64,000 bases of DNA, from assembly GCF_029168945.1 (NCBI RefSeq), contig NC_083605.1, forward strand, positions 7,633,280 through 7,697,279, written 5' to 3'. The notes below the pieces were generated by a model. It had not been told where the DNA came from. It did no database searches and was given only the letters and a program-made list of their open reading frames with translations. This document shows positions 1 through 11,898 of the stretch, in pieces. Position numbers and translations under genes: made by a program. The stretch is from Cannabis sativa. Taxonomy: Eukaryota; Streptophyta; Magnoliopsida; Rosales; Cannabaceae. The stretch's first letter is position 1. Each line of letters starts with the position of its first letter.

Positions 1-580
1 CACCAAAACTACCAGAGTACGATGGAACTGGAGACCCATTAGAGTACGTATGCCAGCTTGAGCAAAAGATGGTTATGGTGTCATCCCACTTAGAAGACCT
101 AGAGACCATAAAATGCAAGACCTTTACGTAGGGGCTGAGAGGCCCCACCTTACGATGGTTCCGTAACCTCGCTTCAACCACAATAAACTCGTATCACGAT
201 CTAATTTTGAGATTTAAAATGAACTCCGCGATAAGCGTCAGATCAACAAAAGTTAACATAGACCTGATGTTGATCCATTAAGGACCTGATGAACCTCTAG
301 AAAAGTTCATAAACAGGTTCAGAAGGGAGTGCGTGAGCATCCCAAAGTGCACAAATTCAGTAGCAACCAAAGCACTAATGCAAGGGTTGGTACATGGATC
401 AAAGTTGAAAAGAGAGATAATAGTAGAGCCGTGACTATCCTTAATAATTAGGGCTATGACGTTGGCACAAGAATATGTAGCACTAGAAGTCAAAGAAAAA
501 CGATATGCAGAGGAAGTGTCAAAGGAAACTGCATCATAAAAGATTGTTTTCTCTTTGAAACAAAGGAAAGAATACCAATA
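1..580 (+). pseudogene. Tat-like Ty3/gypsy gag fragment, decayed
   Basis: Reading from base 3, the plus strand gives a gag-type stretch starting PKLPEYDGTGDPLEY, the usual opening of the capsid region in Tat-lineage gag. It continues through a W-R-F segment and a PLEKFINRFRREC stretch. In-frame stops near 127, 279 and 434 break it, and the start lies outside the window. Protease and reverse transcriptase do not follow. The identification rests on motif resemblance; the stops are seen directly. It is a dead fragment. Confidence 0.6.
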
Positions 581-739
581 GTACACTCGTAGCGTAGAAA
601 CTAATCCTGAAAGTTCAACGATAGAAATGCAAAAGGACTGATTACCACCAACATGGCGTAGGTTAGGCGAATTGGGAATTTGGAAAATGAAGAAGAACTC
701 CCTTAGATGACCATTACCTTAATAGAATTGATGTGACAC

Positions 740-1053
740 TAGAGAGGGTCTCACAGTTGTTGTTGCATGTAAGCCATAGTTTGGATGAGTTGAGCTACAC
801 GAGGATCGGTCTCCTCAGGATCTTTTATCTCGACGTGTGGCTCCCTAAGTAGGATCTGGTCTTTGGTGCTAGTCCCGGGAGCAGTTGGTGGTGGCCTTGG
901 AGGAAGAGTTGAGGAGTCCGTTTTGAGGTCTGCTCATGGTGCTTGGGGCACATAAGTAGTCCCCGTTCTAACTTCGTCAACTGGCCTGCCCCTAGGTGTT
1001 CGGTCAATTATTAGAGTCTATATGTCAACACTTGTAGAAAATGTTACAACCAT
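740..1053 (-). pseudogene. N-terminal gag fragment of a second Tat-like element, minus strand
   Basis: On the minus strand an ATG at 1053 lies about 26 bases after a primer-site-like motif. The reading then runs through a proline-rich segment (LPPRPPPTAPGTS) and a glutamine-rich end (RVAQLIQTMAYMQQQL), as in the N-terminus of Tat-type gag. At least two in-frame stops interrupt it. It faces the gag fragment at 1-580, so the junction around 600-740 joins two elements in opposite orientation. Confidence 0.5.
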
Positions 1054-1078
1054 CTTGATTAATAAGTTTCTTGAGTTG

Positions 1079-1101
1079 TGGCCCTCAATAAAAGTACCAA
1101 A
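1079..1101 (-). other. Primer-site-like motif of a Tat-like element
   Basis: Read on the minus strand, the motif TTTTGGTACTTTTATTGAGG resembles the TTTGGTGCTTTCATTGAGAG segment commonly found just inside the 5' LTR of Tat elements. A similar motif on the plus strand occurs at 60830-60852 upstream of another gag remnant. The placement directly before a gag start supports the reading; the exact tRNA was not resolved. Confidence 0.4.
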
Positions 1102-1104
1102 ATT

Positions 1105-2321
<1,217 letters not shown>

Positions 2322-2326
2322 GCATC
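2322..2326. repeat. Target-site duplication GCATC, left copy
   Basis: GCATC directly precedes the TG of the 5' LTR at 2327 and recurs at 13261-13265 directly after the CA end of the 3' LTR. This fixes both ends of the Athila-like element. Confidence 0.9.
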
Positions 2327-2698
2327 TGTTAGGCTATTTTTAGTCTACATTTTGGGTCACTTTTTATAGTTGTTTTCCTTCTTTGTTATTCTTTTTGGAA
2401 TAGAATTACGCTTGTTTTCTTTGATTTCAAGTTTCACACTGGGAATATATCAATTGATCAAATTTCGGAAAATAACAAGCTATAGAATAGAGAAAATTCT
2501 GCAAGAAAATAAAGCTGAAACTTCAAGCTTAAATTTTACTATGTTCTAATCAGATTTTGGAAAAAGTCTAAACATAAAAGTTTTAGATTTCTTTTTCTTC
2601 TTTCCAACACATCTTGAATCAACTCATTTAGAGTTAGTATGTGAAAGTTATGCATATTTTACTGAAAGATGCTGAAGCTGTCAAATTTTGCTCCAGTA

Positions 2699-2820
2699 GT
2701 CGCGACCACCACTTTCCATGGTCGCGACCCTTTTTCATGGTCGCGACTAGGAGCCAAACAACGAGTTTTTTTTCTTCGTATTTTTCCTATGGTCGCGACT
2801 AGACTTTATGTAGTCGCGAC
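2699..2820. promoter_or_regulatory. Cluster of five GTCGCGAC palindromes in the 5' LTR
   Basis: The perfect 8-bp palindrome GTCGCGAC occurs at 2699, 2721, 2740, 2792 and 2813, all within 122 bp of an otherwise AT-rich LTR. It lies upstream of a possible TATA-like stretch (TATTTAAGGG near 2884). A repeated, CpG-rich palindrome in the U3 region could be a transcription-factor site or a methylation target; this role is inferred. The same cluster in the 3' LTR (12273-12393) keeps three intact copies and two with single changes. Confidence 0.6.
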
Positions 2821-3521
2821 TAGGGGCAAAAAACGAGATTTTTGGGCAGTTTTTGACTTTTTCAAAGGTAGCAACCCTAATTTCTATTTAAGGGGCTCGT
2901 GTTTTAGAAGGAAAGGAGGCAGAAAAAAAAACCCTAGAGATGAAGAAGGAGGCAAAGGAAGCAATTGTGGCGATCCAGAATGCAATCACCAACTAGTTCT
3001 TTCTTAAACTCTTAATTTCTATGTTAATTTCTGTTTTAGTTTTGATTATGGATGTTATTATGGATTTTATGAACTAAACTCCTATTTGGGGAGATGATGA
3101 ATGTTGATTGAAATTATCTTTAGTTAATGATAATTGCTATTTCTCCTTTCTTGATTGTGAATTTATCCAAATTTGTGTTTAATTACATGTTTAAGATTGA
3201 TCACCTTGTACATGCTTTATGATCCCAATTTAAAATCTGAAAAGTGAGAATTAGGAATGCTAAAATTGGATAAACTAGGTTTTGATGTGAAACGAAACTA
3301 TTTGCATAGCCTTTGTGACATTTGGATTATTGCTTAATGCTGATTATATGTTAATCTATCTTAGAGATGATTAGATAACATGTGATTTAGGACCTAAAAG
3401 ATCTGAAAGAGTTAGGTTAATTTTTATAATCTGTCATTCACATTGAGAAAGAGAATAGTAATTAGCATTAACAATTGGGTAATTAAATCAACATGATTCT
3501 TTTTCCTAAATATTCATCCAT

Positions 3522-3529
3522 AATTAATT
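3522..3529. repeat. 8-bp duplication AATTAATT flanking the MULE-like insert (left copy)
   Basis: AATTAATT precedes the GGGAAA end at 3530 and recurs at 9263-9270 after the TTTCCC end. The uninterrupted 3' LTR has only one copy at this place (near 13054), which shows the empty site directly. Confidence 0.85.
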
Positions 3530-3950
3530 GGGAAATTTACACCCATTACTGCCTTTATCATTTTTTTTTTCATTTGTACTGTCGCACGGTCATTTTAACT
3601 TTTATACTGTTTTTTATTTTTAAATATTTTTGGCAGTATACTGCCTTTGGTAAGTTTTATTAATAATGGTTTTATGGGTATAAAGTGTCATGCTGGGCTT
3701 ATTCCACGTTTTTTTTTCTTTCTATTGTGTCATTCATTTTTCCAAAATATTTTATAATAATAATAATAAAATAAGAAATAATGAGTAGTTGTTTCTCCCC
3801 ACATCAAAATTTAAATTTTTTTGTTTTATTAAAGTGATTGATTTGGATGTGAGATGTGACAACTCTCACACACACTACTCAATAAAGCTAACCCTCTCAT
3901 CAACTTTGTCTATTTATTTATATTTTCCACTCTAAACAAAAACCAAAACC

Positions 3951-4163
3951 ATGTTACAATTCTTTTTCACAACAACTTTCTCTACAATCCCTTTGACTCT
4001 CTACATCCCTCCCCCAAGAAACCTCAACCTCTTTGTTGAAACCATGGAAGATGCTCTCAGAGAGTCCAAACCTTACACTGATAGACTCTTCCCTAGAGCT
4101 CGCCGTGTATGGTCATGGATCTTATCTTGGGTTCTTTGTGGACCAAGAAGAAGAACAAGGTAG
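3951..4163 (+). CDS. Small hypothetical protein (70 aa), possible captured host gene
   Basis: An ATG preceded by a UTR-like A/C-rich leader opens a 70-residue ORF. It has a hydrophobic N-terminal third (LQFFFTTTFSTIPLTLYIPP) and a basic tail ending GPRRRTR after a tryptophan-rich WSWILSWVLC segment. This patterning is unlike the surrounding AT-rich noise and looks like a real small plant protein, perhaps membrane-associated. I do not recognise the family. It sits inside a MULE-like element, so it may be a captured gene or gene copy. The presumed 3' untranslated part was split by the Helitron at 4279 and resumes at 8240. Whether it is expressed cannot be judged. Confidence 0.45.
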   Translation: MLQFFFTTTFSTIPLTLYIPPPRNLNLFVETMEDALRESKPYTDRLFPRARRVWSWILSWVLCGPRRRTR

Positions 4164-5090
4164 AAAAAACACACACACAACAGAATTTTTAATTTCAAAT
4201 CATTACCCTTTTGTATATACAACTCAAGTTTCAATTTTTTTTTTGGGTTAATTTTGTTATTATTGATAATAATAATCATCAATATATATATATAAAGGAA
4301 AGCATTCAAGAGTTTATGTGGCATACTCCCCTTCTTTCTTTATAATTTATCTATTTTGTAGTTATTTTAGATTTCCATTTCATATTTAAGAGGCCATGTG
4401 GCATCACCTATGAGTTATATTTCCTATTCTTTGTTTTATCTATTTTTCTATTTATTTAAGATTTTTATTAATTTTGATCATCATCATTAATACTCATACA
4501 AAAATTTAAAAGACACACTATTGAATATTATTTAGTCTTTATTAAGAATAAAGATGTGATATATTCTCTTATAAAAAAACGTAGTATATTTATATCAATT
4601 TCACAAGTGTATATAGTTGGATTTAAGAGAGCAATGATTTTTTTTATACATTTTTTAATTTTTATCATATTTGTGTATAAAAAATAAAAAGTTCAATAAT
4701 AGTAATAATAATCTATCTCAAATCTCAAATAATAATAAAAAATAAATAATACAAATAATATTTTAAATCAATTTTATAATTTTTTTTGTTCAAAGTATGC
4801 TCAATTATTTTAGTTCACTTTTATTATTTATTTAGTTATTTTACTTTTACTTTTACTAGGATTCTAATTTTTTAATTTTATGATTTTTTTCTAATTTTTT
4901 TCATTAAACAAAAACATTCCATATATGATTAAAAATAAATTTATTCAAAAAAATAAATAAATAAATAATATATTACATATAAAAAAATGTAACATACATA
5001 TATACACAAACTATAACAAGTGTAACAAACATATTAATAAACAAACTATTCACATTCTTATAATAATTGCACCGTACTCTTAAAAAAAAT

Positions 5091-5390
5091 CAAAATGTAA
5101 CTGCCAATATTAGTAATAAATTTTAATATTAATAGTAATTGAGGAATAACTTATATTCTTTTAGACTTCTGTTAGGATCATAACAATAGTAATAAATCCA
5201 ATAATAGTTTTTTTTGTTAAAATCGAAAAAAAAAAAATCAAAATGTAACTGTCATTAGTAATACAGTTTCATATTAATATTAATAGTAATTAATGAATAG
5301 CTTATTGTCTTTTAGACTTCTCTTTGTATCATAAAAATATATAATAATAAACTCAATAATAGTTTTATTTTTATTTTTGTTAAAATAGTG
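5091..5390. repeat. Imperfect tandem duplication, unit about 150 bp, in the Helitron
   Basis: Two successive units share AAAATGTAACTG, the run TATTAATAGTAATT, CTTTTAGACTTCT and AATAATAGTTTT in the same order. It lies inside the Helitron and has no coding content. Confidence 0.6.
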
Positions 5391-5551
5391 TATAATCTTT
5401 TTATAGGCTTCGTTTGTATAGGTAGTCAATTTTTAAAGAATATTATTCCAACATGTATAAATTAATTAAAACAAGTATTTTTTTTATAAGAAATAGACAT
5501 GCAATTAATAATAATTATAATTGTTTTTTTTACGTGATAATTATAATTAAT

Positions 5552-5627
5552 TATAATAAGTAATAAATATAATTAAAAAAGACAATCAATATAATAAGTA
5601 ATAAATATAATTAAAAAAGACAATCAA
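5552..5627. repeat. Exact 38-bp tandem duplication
   Basis: The 38-bp unit at 5552-5589, ending in a GACAATCAA segment, is repeated at 5590-5627 without change. This suggests a recent local duplication inside the Helitron. Confidence 0.85.
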
Positions 5628-6994
5628 TAGAAGAATACTAAGAAAAACGTAATTTGAAAAGAATATATATAGTACTAAAACCTTTTTGATTATCAGAAGC
5701 CATAAATAAAAAATACAAGCTAATATCTCATGTAGGGGTCTATATCCTTCGTGGTGTTCTCTCTAATGACGATCTCAACAAGGTTTCCTTTCTTCCTTTT
5801 TCTCATATTCATTTTTTAATTTTGTTTATTAATGAATTCCCTTTCTTAATTATTTTTTAGTGGTATTCCATTCTTATTGATAGATTTGTAAATTTAAGTA
5901 TAACTCATATATCCATTTCCTTTGAGTAGTTTTAGTGACTTTTAGTATATTCCATTCTAAAAACGAAATGGTGAATTATCTATATTTTTATTTTTTCCTC
6001 AACAAAAATAATATGCTCAGACAAATGCCATGTATTTCTGTAAGTAAGGCACAATAGATGTACAAATGGAATTTACAATAATTCATACTGTTTCATTTTA
6101 TTTATTTTCTTCTTCACTCTTTTGTGTTATTTTTGTTAGTAAAAGTCAAGTTAATTTCATTATTATTTGAACAGATGACTTATATGGATAAATTTAGATT
6201 GTGATAGTTTATTTTTTTAAAAAAAATAGTATGGGTCTCTCTTATATTGATTATTAATTATTAAATTTAGCACAAGAGAGTTTATATATCTCAATATATT
6301 TTTTAGAGTTTTTAATTTTTTACAAATAAATAAATTATTAAATCATTCATTAGTAAGATATTAAAATAGTGTCTTTTCAATTTTGATAACTCTCACCCTA
6401 AATAACTACCTATAAATAATAAAATACCATCAAATCATTCATAAATATAATTAATATAGTGACTTTTTATTTTTATAACTCACAACCTAAATAGTTCTCT
6501 ATAAATAGTGATAATAATATCTTATGTATTTCATATAATATTTTTTTGAGATATTATCTTTTTCATATTCATCCTTCTCTATATACAATATAGATTAATA
6601 TTGTTTTTTTAAAAAACTGATAATAGAATGAGCTCTAAGATTTTGGGTACTTTAATCTTTTATTTAGTATTGTTTGTCTCATATGCTCCGAGATAGTAGT
6701 GAAAAATCTTTCAAAGATAATTGTGAAAAAAAAATCATGAGTTTATAGATTAATATATGTTTGTAAATACATATTCTAAATTAAACATACTAATTTTAAA
6801 TAAGATTATTTTTATTTGTGTTATGTATGCATATATATATATAGAGTAGTGTAACATTAGATAGTTTCTTATTTTTCATTTTTCATAAAATTTGTGTAAT
6901 TTCTTGGTCTTACTATATATACTTTTTTTCCTCATCAAATATTGACATGATTCATTGATATTTTCATAATATTTGTGTAATTTCTTGACCTTAC

Positions 6995-7033
<39 letters not shown>

Positions 7034-8211
7034 TCTCATTAGAGATTGTTGTCTCACACTCTCATTGGTATAAAAATGCAAATTGATGTTCATCTCTAAA
7101 AAATGGAGGCAACCACAACAATACATGTGAAATATTTTTTTTATTATTTATTTAAAATATAGTTGTGTAAAATATAAATACTTAGGGTTTTATATTTATA
7201 TTTATATATACGAAAAACACAAAGCAAGTCCAGGTGACATATTAGACTTTTTTCATTCTATTTTTAAAAATTTGTGAATGTTTTCTATTTTATTTGAAAA
7301 ACAACTACACAAACAAAACTATGTATAAAATTACTTCTTCAAATATATTAGAACTAAATGTCCCATATTATTTATAAATTATTTAGGTATTATTCATATA
7401 TGTTATAAATATTGTTCTTATTATGCTATATTAAATTATATTTTTTATGGGTGGTTGATTAATTTCTTACACTATAAGTTTTTATTTCTTTTTTACTTTT
7501 AATGTCTTACTCTATAAGTTTGTTATTTTTTTTATCTAATATACAATTTACTATTGATATTTTTAAAAATAGTTATTTATAATTTAATAATTATTTGTTT
7601 TATAAATTTTTTATTTTTCATGTAATATATAATTTATTATGAAATAATTTTATTTTAAGACTTTTATATATACTATTCTGTATTTTTTATTAGCTTAAAA
7701 AATTTCAAAATAAATTATTTTAAATGAACTAAATATTTTTTTTTCTCTATATATACATATAAGAAAAAATAGAAATCAAATGAGATGTCATCTTATGATT
7801 ATTTTATTTTATAATATATCTTCTGAGTATTATACTTATTAACTCTATAAAAATATTTAATTTAAATATATATGATTATAAAATTAAGTTTGCTATGAAT
7901 GAAAAAAATAAGAAAAATGAGATTTTTTGATTACTTAAAAACTTACACCATTATAATATCTAACTCATTTAAAAAGAATATATTTTTAATAGCTTTTAAT
8001 TATTATAAATAACTTTATCCGAGACGCGTCTTTATTTTTATTATATTATGATTAATATTTATGCTAATTATGTAAAAAAAAAAAATTACATAATATATTA
8101 TATAATTTTATATTATTCATAAAAAAATAATTAAAAAATATTAGACTTAAAATTTCATTCATAACTAAAAATTAATTTTTTTAATGTAAAATTTTAGAAA
8201 AATTATTAAAA

Positions 8212-8239
8212 CCGCGCGAAGCGCGGATCTATTCCCTAG
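8212..8239 (+). terminator. Helitron 3' hairpin and CTAG end
   Basis: CCGCGC-GAA-GCGCGG forms a 6-bp GC stem with a 3-base loop, followed after 9 bases by CTAG and a host T. It is conspicuous as the only GC-rich patch in several kilobases. In Helitrons this hairpin marks the end of rolling-circle transfer. Confidence 0.8.
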
Positions 8240-8641
8240 TAATAATAATAATAATAATGGTGTGTGTGGACTATGATGGAGTTTTCTTCTTGTGTGGGCA
8301 GCTGTTTGTTTGTTTTTTTTTTCTTTTTATTTTGTTAATGTAAAATTTGCCCACATATGAATGAGCAATAGTTATAATCTGGTTTGTGTAAAGTTGAAAA
8401 CTTTAGTTTGTTTTTGTGTGTTTTATTATTTATCAAATCATGAGATGTTTGAAACAAAGTAAAAGATGCAAACAGCCGAAAGAAAGTTCAAAAGTCTCCC
8501 AAATTTGATAAGGTTTTTTTTCTATTGTTCTTGTGTTGTTTTAAGAGTTTTTTCAAGTTGATTATATTTCCTATTTCTTTTTTTTTTTCTTGCATGTTTT
8601 TTTTTTTGTTAGTCTTTTTAATGTTTTTTTATGCTTGTTGT

Positions 8642-8831
8642 TTATGTTCTTTAATTTTATTTTTTTTTTGTGTTGTTTTGGTAGTGTTTTCTTATGTTTT
8701 TTTATAGGATGGGAATCCAAGTACACCCGATCGAAATACTACCATTCCAAAAAATTTTTATGCTTATTTTTTTATGTTCTGTATTTTTTTTGTGTTGTTT
8801 TAGTAGTGTTTTCTTATGTTTTTTTATAGGA
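8642..8831 (+). repeat. T-rich direct repeat, two copies about 125 bp apart
   Basis: A run of about 60 bases containing TTTTGTGTTGTTTT, GTAGTGTTTTCTTATG and TTTTTTTATAGGAT occurs twice (about 8642-8710 and 8773-8831). It lies in the right part of the MULE-like element. The open frames here are low-complexity Phe/Val/Leu runs and are not treated as genes. Confidence 0.7.
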
Positions 8832-9472
8832 TTGTCACATTCTCTTGAAATAATTATGTTCTTTTTCCCATTGTCCATTGCTCTTTATGAGAACTGATAT
8901 AGATTTCATGTCCTGTCATTTTTTTACAATATTTCATTTATGTGGCATTTTTTTCATATTAAAACAATAGTAAAATAACACTACAAAACAGTAATTTGTT
9001 GTTGATTTAGTAAATTTTTCTCTTTGCCAGATTTTATGGTTTTTTCCCGGTGTTTTCATGATTCTGGTGTTGATTTGTCCGTCCCCAACCACGAAGGAGG
9101 TGCCGTTTGTGCTTTGTTACTGTTAACAGTATAAAAGTAAATGTTTTAGGTCTGGACAGTATAAAAGAAAAAAAAAAAGCTTGGACAGTAAAAAAGAAAT
9201 AATTGCGTGTGGCAGTATTATTGTAAAATTTGGGAAAAAAACAGTATTTTTGTAAGTTTCCCAATTAATTACACTTTTTATTATTATTATCCTGCTTTTT
9301 AATTTTTAGTTATTTAATTATTCAACCTTATTATTGATTCTGCCAAATAGAAACAAGAATTCAATTGATTGGTACTTAGCTACAGTCCTCGTGGGAACGA
9401 TCTCACTTACTTGAGTATTACTTGTTAAAACGATACGTATACTTGCGTGTTGGATTTATCATAACAAGTTTT

Positions 9473-9490
9473 TGGCGCCGTTGCCGGGGA
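9473..9490 (+). other. Primer binding site, tRNA-Asp type
   Basis: TGGCGCCGTTGCCGGGGA begins six bases after the 5' LTR end. It is complementary to the 3' end of plant tRNA-Asp, the primer usual for Athila-lineage elements. Confidence 0.9.
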
Positions 9491-9597
9491 CTGTTTTAGT
9501 TAATATCAATATAGTTGAATTCTATTCTAATTTGGTTTCTTTTTATTTAAGTTTATAAATGTTTTATTGATGAGTTTAACCTGCAAGGTAAATCCAG

Positions 9598-10233
9598 ATG
9601 CTATATCTTGAGGATTTTTCCCAACAACACAATGAACCATTCTATTCTGGTTGGAGGAGATTTAAAGAGCTTGGAGAGAGATGCTATCCCACTTTCTCAA
9701 GTGGATGTTTTACGTGGCTTTTTTATAATGGACTTGATGATGAAACAAAAAGTTGGGTGGATTATGGAGCAGAGGTTACTGGAGGGCCTTTGTTAAGCAG
9801 AGGTCATGAAGCAATAAATCTATTGAATGATATGGCAGATTTTGATTACGATTGGCATTGGAATCCATCACTTCAAGGTTGGAGTCACCAATACCCTCCT
9901 TATTGTCCAAACTCACCCCAACCAATTGAAGAAGAGGAGGATCTACTGTCACTTCCAAAAGAGATTAATCGCTTGGCGGACATGGTAAAAGCTGTATGTG
10001 ATAATTTAATGGCACATGATTCAGAGAGTTTTAAGGATAATAACTCAAATAACGAAAGTTATGAGAGTTGTTTGAATATAGTAGAAGCACCATCAGATGG
10101 ATACATAGAAGAGACTGAGCCTAGAATTGAAGAGAAACAATCCTTTGAAGTGGTTGAAAATTTGGATACATTGGATGCTTGCTCAACAAATGATGATCTC
10201 AATTTGGTGAATGAAGAAATCCATCCTCAATGA
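9598..10233 (+). CDS. gag: Athila-like gag-related protein (211 aa)
   Basis: Residues about 10-85 (NEPFYSGWRRFKELGERCYP...FYNGLDDETKSWVDY...AINLLNDMADF) follow the pattern of the retrotransposon gag capsid region: W-x-R-F-K, C-P, Y-N-G-L and a final N-D-M-A. This is far shorter than a normal Athila gag. The C-terminal half is acidic (runs of E and D), and there is no CCHC zinc knuckle. It may package element RNA as a reduced capsid protein supplied in cis. The next ORF overlaps its end by 23 bases in the +1 frame. An alternative is a truncated relic that happens to stay open, but 211 codons without a stop in this AT-rich DNA argue for past selection. Confidence 0.65.
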   Translation: MLYLEDFSQQHNEPFYSGWRRFKELGERCYPTFSSGCFTWLFYNGLDDETKSWVDYGAEVTGGPLLSRGHEAINLLNDMADFDYDWHWNPSLQGWSHQYPPYCPNSPQPIEEEEDLLSLPKEINRLADMVKAVCDNLMAHDSESFKDNNSNNESYESCLNIVEAPSDGYIEETEPRIEEKQSFEVVENLDTLDACSTNDDLNLVNEEIHPQ

Positions 10234-10615
10234 TGAAATTATTGAAGATCAAATCACAGTCAAGGATGCGGATGGTCATGAGGAAATTGAACAACCAATT
10301 GAGAGGTTATTTGAGAAAAGCAAGAAAGAGGTGCCATTGGTGGCAGAAGAATCACTTGTAGTTGTTGATTTGAGGTTGTCAACACCACTATATTATGAAC
10401 CACCAATGGACCCTTATTTTCTACTAATACCGCATTCTCCATATTGTATTCTCTTCGAGTTACCAAAGGCTTCTCCCCAAGCTCATCATCCAAGGTCTTT
10501 TGTTGTTGGTGTAGATTTTGGTTCAAACTCATTACATGCCAAGCTTGAGGGCATCTTTAAAAACAACTTTCAAGTTGTCTTGCATGATGCTTATTATGGG
10601 CGTCAACCTTGTTGA
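10211..10615 (+). CDS. Hypothetical second ORF of the Athila-like element (134 aa)
   Basis: The ORF overlaps the end of the gag-related ORF by 23 bases in another frame. It starts acidic (DEIIEDQITVKDADGHEEIEQ), then has a proline-rich middle (YYEPPMDPYFLLIPHSPY) and a compact C-terminus ending DAYYGRQPC. I recognise no domain. It could be the out-of-frame continuation of the gag-like protein after a single-base indel, or a separately translated accessory protein. No catalytic motif is visible. Confidence 0.45.
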   Translation: MKKSILNDEIIEDQITVKDADGHEEIEQPIERLFEKSKKEVPLVAEESLVVVDLRLSTPLYYEPPMDPYFLLIPHSPYCILFELPKASPQAHHPRSFVVGVDFGSNSLHAKLEGIFKNNFQVVLHDAYYGRQPC

Positions 10616-11884
10616 TGTGGCATGGACCTAAGGTAAGCTTTCTTCTCTTTAAGTTTTATTTTCACATTGGGAACAATGTGAAAAATTAGTTTGGGGGAGG
10701 GGCTTAATTTTATTTATTTTTTTTATTTGTTTGATTGTTTAGTTGTTTAGTTAGTTTTTTTTTTATTAGTTGTCGTGGTTTAGTTTGTTGTTAATTAAGC
10801 CGAGATCAATTTTGTTGCTGTTGTTATTTGTGAAATGTCTTGAAATTTTGAAACTGTGTGCTTAATTCTTTTAACTCTTTGGATTAGTTTGGATGCTTGT
10901 AAAGCCTGTGTATGAATGCAATTTGACGATCTGTGAAATATGTTATAATTGTTTTACTGTGGTTTGTGGTAAGATTGTTATAATTGGTTTGCATGTCTTA
11001 TTCTCTTGAGGCGAAATCCTTGACAACATTTAATAGGAACATGATTTAGGCAGTTTGTTTGGATAATTTGAGCCTTTCAAACCTACCATAAAATGAATAT
11101 CCTTTGTGAACCCTTTTGAGCCTAAACTTATTTCGTTTCTTCACCCATTGAACTAAAAGATGTATCCACTCTGTTGTTTTTGTCCTCATTACATTTTGAA
11201 TGGTATCATAAGCCTTACAATAAGTTTGGGGGAGTGAAATATTCAGTGTGTGGAAGTATTGAAGAAAAGAAAAAAATCTTGCGTGATTGAGAAACATGTG
11301 AAAAAAAAAGAAAGAATTGTAACTCGACATCACTTGAAAAAAAAAAAAGAATTAAAAAAAATAAGAAATAAAAGAGAATTTCAGTGATGTCTGGTGATTG
11401 AAAAAACAAATAGAAAAATCTCAATCATGGTTAGTTGTGGGAACACTTCGGGAAATTTTAAAATTATGAGAAGCTTGTGGGTTCTTTTGTGCTTATGATA
11501 CCTTTAGCCAAAATTGACTTTCATTTTCCAAATATCTAAGCCATAAATTTTAACCTTAAAAAGGTCCTTTTGATTCAGAAAAGAATGTTGTCAACATTAG
11601 TGGAGAGAGGTAAGCATGCAAGCATATTGGCTATTAGTTTGTGGACTGATTTGATGGAGTGAAACAATTATGACATTATTTTAATATTGAAGTTAGTTTG
11701 TATCTCTACATTGTGTGATAAGAAGAGCATCCTAATTAATTGTTAGAGTTTTTGGAATTGAAAATCTAGTTTAGTTAATGGAAGGAAATTTCACATGAGC
11801 CAGCAGTAATATAATTATCTGATAGCTTAGTTAATCGAGTTTTTAGTGTTAGTCTTAGTCTTACTCGAGGGCGAGTAAGAATCT
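10616..11884 (+). other. Non-coding internal region of the Athila-like element
   Basis: About 1.3 kb lie between the ORFs and the purine tract, with no pol motifs in any frame. Two TTTGGGGGAG-type purine patches (near 10690 and 11223) resemble the real tract before the 3' LTR. Confidence 0.6.
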
Positions 11885-11898
11885 AGTTTGGGGGAATT
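11885..11898 (+). other. Polypurine tract
   Basis: The purine-rich AGTTTGGGGGAATT stretch abuts the 3' LTR at 11899 and would prime plus-strand synthesis. Confidence 0.75.

Larger units (their letters stand above)
4279..8239 (+). mobile_element. Non-autonomous Helitron
   Basis: The 5' end begins TC followed by an AT-rich run and AAAGGAAAGC...GTGGCA, as in many plant Helitrons. The 3' end is a GC hairpin (8212-8226), a 9-base spacer and CTAG (8236-8239). The flanking bases are A on the left and T on the right, the insertion rule for this class. No Rep/helicase ORF is present in its 3.96 kb. The interior is very AT-rich with several tandem duplications. It has no target duplication, as expected. 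Confidence 0.72.
3530..9262. mobile_element. MULE-like element with terminal inverted repeats, inserted in the 5' LTR
   Basis: The ends are GGGAAATTTACA on the left and, read in reverse, GGGAAACTTACA on the right. Both arms carry repeated ATACTG/TTTTATACTG motifs for roughly 100 bp or more. An 8-bp duplication flanks it. Terminal sequence and arm length suit Mutator-like elements, although 9 bp is the more usual duplication length. No transposase is present. It carries a small intact ORF at 3951-4163, and a Helitron (4279-8239) was inserted later. Without the Helitron it would be about 1.8 kb. Confidence 0.7.
2327..9466 (+). repeat. 5' LTR of the Athila-like element, split by insertion
   Basis: The LTR occupies 2327-3529 and 9271-9466; the bases between are the MULE-like insert and its target duplication. 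It matches the 3' LTR (11899-13260) almost base for base along both arms. One visible difference is an extra purine-rich piece near 2912-2950 that is shortened in the 3' LTR at 12480-12490. Confidence 0.88.

Noticed and set aside
825..1007. 60-codon minus-strand frame
   Set aside because: It lies in another frame than the gag-like reading at 740-1053 and has no family resemblance.
6995..7032. AT-rich microsatellite with a minus-strand Tyr/Ile frame (6935-7126)
   Set aside because: The frame is created by the (TA)n repeat and is not coding.
8525..8897. Overlapping T-rich frames encoding Phe/Leu/Val-rich peptides
   Set aside because: They are low-complexity translations of T-runs and two direct repeats, with no stable start or domain.
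10260..10532. 90-codon minus-strand frame opposite the second Athila-like ORF
   Set aside because: It is the antisense shadow of the plus-strand ORF, which fits the element's orientation.
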